64,000 bases of DNA from Hemicentrotus pulcherrimus (lineage: Eukaryota; Echinodermata; Echinoidea; Camarodonta; Strongylocentrotidae): contig BEXV01000119.1 of the NCBI GenBank assembly GCA_003118195.1, positions 83,256-147,255 of the forward strand. The letters run 5' to 3'. Shown here piece by piece: positions 60,856 through 64,000 of this stretch (the stretch's first letter is position 1; each line of letters opens with the position of its first letter). The notes beneath the pieces are model-generated. The model saw only the letters and a list, made by a program, of their open reading frames with translations. It did no database searches and had not been told where the DNA came from. A program made the translations under genes and the position numbers.

Positions 60856-63651
60856 ACTAGAATTTACAGACAAAGAATCATTTTAGATATCTGTTTTTCT
60901 GTGACTCTCCTTTAAATATGCTTTTTATAAGTGTGCCATTTAGGGAGATGTATATCTCATCAAATTTATAGTGAAATAAAAAAAGTGATAAAATGTTTCT
61001 TAATCAAATGTTTCATAATATTGGTTATGTAGGACAAAAATACATATTTGGCAAGCACTTCTGCCACCGACTGGAGCATTGCAATTGTAATAAACACATC
61101 AACAACAAACAATTTAACAAACAAAATGGAGGTGAGGAAAGGAAGAGAAAGAGTTGATCTTATCAATACAGTCACAAGAAAGGAACCAGTTAAAGCAAAA
61201 CCTTTTTAAGTTTGTTTCTGATCCCCATTTTTTAAATTTATACTAGCTTCTTGCCACCCATCCCCTCCCTCCCTCCCAGCTGCCCCCTTCCCTTTCCCTG
61301 GTACCCCAGCCATTCCCACAAGCCCACTCTTTTCCATCCTACCCTCCAATCTTCCAACCGCCAAACACCAATCGATACCTACATCTCCACTGCTCTAGGC
61401 TTCAACAGACCTGGTCCTGCCATCCAGTTACGTAATCGGCGATCACCCTGGTGATGAGTTCTTTCTGTTCTCTTATTGGTTTATTTCTTCTTTTTTTTTT
61501 AATTCCTCAATGTCTGTTTGGCAAAATCATCATTACAAGTCCCATTTTTTAATATCACAATCATTTTTTAAAGTCATTGGGATAAGTTATTTTATTAAGG
61601 ATTCCTATGAAAAAGATGACACGTCAAAGAGGAGCCCAATAGAATCTTGTACATTTGACTAATTTTTCATTAAAAAACAGTTAGTAATGAACAAGTAATT
61701 ATTAAATTTGGAAATTTAGGGTTGAATTGTTTTCTAGCATTGCAAAGCGATGTTAACATTTATTACATACTGTAAATTGGTACCAAATTTAATGAGCAAT
61801 TTAGTTATGTCATGTAAAATAGAACTTTAAAAGGGCCCCAACAAAACTGTTTCCAGGAAAATATAGGTTGGGAATTAAAATGTGAATGTAAAGATGATGG
61901 CAAAAATAAGTAACCAAAAGAAACTGTTGGATCAATAAATATTTAGTCTGTCTATAGGGTTAGGATTGTACCAGTTTTGGTGATATGTTTGTATTAAATA
62001 GTAACAAACAGATTTCAAAAGTAGTTATTGGCATGTTCATTTTATTTGCTGCAACAATAACCTGTGCTTCTAGCCATTCAGCCATCTTTTAGTTCATCTT
62101 TAATTAATCAAATTCAGAAATGTAAATTTTTCTTTTCTTTTCCTGCAAGCCTGCACAATCCATAATGCTATTTAGCTTAACCATTCACTCTCCCCAACCC
62201 ACTCACTCTCCTGCATGCTCAGTGTAAATATTCACCCTCTCACTAACGTACTGCTTGTTTTCTCAGCCATATTATGTCTTTTTCCATTCACACTTTTTAA
62301 TAATCAATGTCTTTTCACAGGGAACCTCACACACAGCAGCTTCTTCATGTTATATTTCATTGCTATGTTATATGTCTTTTGCTTTGCTTGTTGCAATGGA
62401 TGTCTTTGACTTGCTTCTGTAATAAGCCTTGACAGGTCAAATCATACATGTTAATGTATGATCACATTTTATGTATGCATGACATTGTTGCTCAGCACAA
62501 TAACTAAACTGTAAATACCCTTAACGGAGGCCATTTTTGACCCAATTGATACTCATGGGAGGACCTTTCTGACAATGTTTATGGTTTGAATACACCTTGA
62601 AGTCCACCTACGGGATACACAAGTCTTGATCTTTTTAATCTATACAAAATAGTTTGTAGTATGTATAAACAGCTCTTTAATCTATAGTAAACTAGAATAA
62701 ATGGTATTCATATTTTTATTATTATTATTTATCATTAACTACAGTGTCAATTACTATTAGAAAAATAAAAGTATGGATGTTCAAATGTCAGTTATTTCAA
62801 GTTCTTTAAATCTGAGGAGAAACTATGGTACTGATGCTATGGATCTCGTTATTATTTTGTGAGTGTTTAGGTTCAATCCCTCTGTCATTGAAAAGAGGTT
62901 TATGTCCAATGTCCTTTAATTGTTACTGCCGTAAGTTTTAATGATTTTATTTTTGTAACACACAATAATGTTGTGTGCATCTAATTAAGAGATACACAAA
63001 TGTTTGCATGACAGAATGATTGACAATACACTCATTCACACCTGCATACATCTATCTTGTCATCTCTTCTTCTTATACAGGAATTCAATGATAAACATTT
63101 CAAAATTCTTGCACTTGTGCTTGCGCTAAGGGCCTGTCAGTTTAACAATTTATTTTCTTATATTGATTACAACTACTGATTTTGTCTTACTTTGAGTTTC
63201 TTCTGCAGGTTTCCATGTAGCTATTATTTGAATGTCATAAAGTGAATGTTGATTCTTGATTTTAGTTCTTTTCAGTTGACTGAAAGTGCTCATTTCTATC
63301 ATATGTTGTTGTTATGAGCTAGTCTACTGCATGAGAGCTTGTTCACTGGATGCATTGCTTCTCCTTTACAAAAATAATTGAAATCAATCAAAATTAAAAA
63401 CAGGTCGAAACTATCATGCGTTGTTGGACACACACCATATGACATCTTGTCAGTTGACAGATCTCATTTTCAATTAAAACACTATTGCAACTCAAAGCTT
63501 CTTTGATAATTTGTTCCTTCTTTATTATCCAATAGGACTTCAGTTTATTCCATCACAAAAATACATTAATAGCTGTGAAGATAATCACCCAGCCCTGCCC
63601 AAGCCTTAACTGGTATCAGATACTTGTGAGCAGGATATTTGGGGTTGGAGG

Positions 63652-63682
63652 GAGGGGGGGGGGGGGGNGGGGGGGGGGGGGG
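63652..63682. repeat. Poly-G run with ambiguous base
   Basis: A run of about 30 Gs with an N at 63668; length is probably unreliable because of sequencing difficulty. Confidence 0.9.
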
Positions 63683-64000
63683 TCCATAATGTTCAATAGA
63701 ATAGTGGTACTCCCTATGGATGGTACAGTTACTTCTAATTCTGAAGACCATTTTATTTGACAAAAAATGATCAATCTGTGCGAAAATTAGGAAGCTACCC
63801 TCTGCACCATAGACATGCTTTCATTACTTCATCAAAGCAAAGCATCTGGCATGTCGTTATCATTTTCCGTGCTCACAATATTCTCAAACCAACTATTCTT
63901 TCATATACTTCAGCCTTGCCTCTGTGACCTTGGAGTTGACATTGATGGTTTGTTGTTCAATAGTGGCTATTGTTGTGTATGCTGGTTGACATGGTAATTG

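Larger units (their letters stand above)
56026..64000 (+). other. Intron after w21 (partial, at least 8 kb)
   Basis: Contains the candidate micro-exon (59517), a GA run (59801-59822), an ATT-tailed element end (60813-60855), a C-rich stretch (61250-61440) and the poly-G run. The expected IVS4 exon (arginine ladder after NLSFLRLF-type sequence) is not in the window. Confidence 0.65.

Noticed and set aside
63081..63190. Candidate IVS4 exon after TTCTTCTTATACAG
   Set aside because: The phase-0 translation (EFNDKHFKILALV...) lacks the S4 arginine ladder and the conserved LSFLRLFRA segment.

Overview
The window lies inside one large intron-rich animal gene on the + strand. The gene encodes the pore-forming alpha-1 subunit of a Cav2-type (N/P/Q/R class) voltage-gated calcium channel. 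Long AT-rich introns, GT/AG boundaries, dense small inverted-repeat elements, CT-rich microsatellites and ATT-tailed repeats suggest a marine invertebrate deuterostome. An echinoderm such as a sea urchin is my best guess, but this is inference from texture and protein resemblance, not proof. No promoter, first exon or polyadenylation end is visible: domain I lies upstream of the window, and IVS4 to the C-terminus lies downstream.

I place 22 coding exons between 1218 and 56025, numbered w1 to w21 with an alternative pair w6a/w6b. Using one member of the pair, they join into 2851 nt: one leading base plus 950 codons, with every splice phase matching and no stop. Layout: w1-w2 and the start of w3 form the I-II linker with the beta-subunit-binding AID. 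w3-w9 are domain II (IIS1 to IIS6, filter TGEDW). w9-w12 are a short II-III linker with an unusual cysteine cluster. w13-w18 are domain III (filter TGEGW). w18-w19 are the III-IV linker, and w19-w21 are IVS1 to IVS3.

The most interesting signals are these. First, two tandem 132-nt exons (25886 and 27438) both encode the IIS4-S5 linker plus IIS5 and differ at 13 of 43 residues; this is a mutually exclusive exon arrangement at a site I do not know from other calcium channels. Second, a 177-nt frame-neutral exon (39997) carries nine cysteines in 19 residues. Third, a decayed copy of the start of w18 at 53554 has a splice acceptor but an in-frame stop. Fourth, a possible 3-nt micro-exon at 59517 falls in the intron where vertebrate Cav2 genes carry the tiny NP/ET cassette. 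A small frame-neutral exon at 3164 adds another optional-looking segment in the I-II linker.

The introns hold no second gene that I can support. They contain at least nine families of inverted-repeat (MITE-like) elements, several tandem arrays (17-18, 65, 68 and 161 bp units), a tRNA-derived short element, long polypyrimidine tracts (two of them directly upstream of exons w6b and w8), one assembly gap (16269-16354) and an ambiguous poly-G run near 63668.
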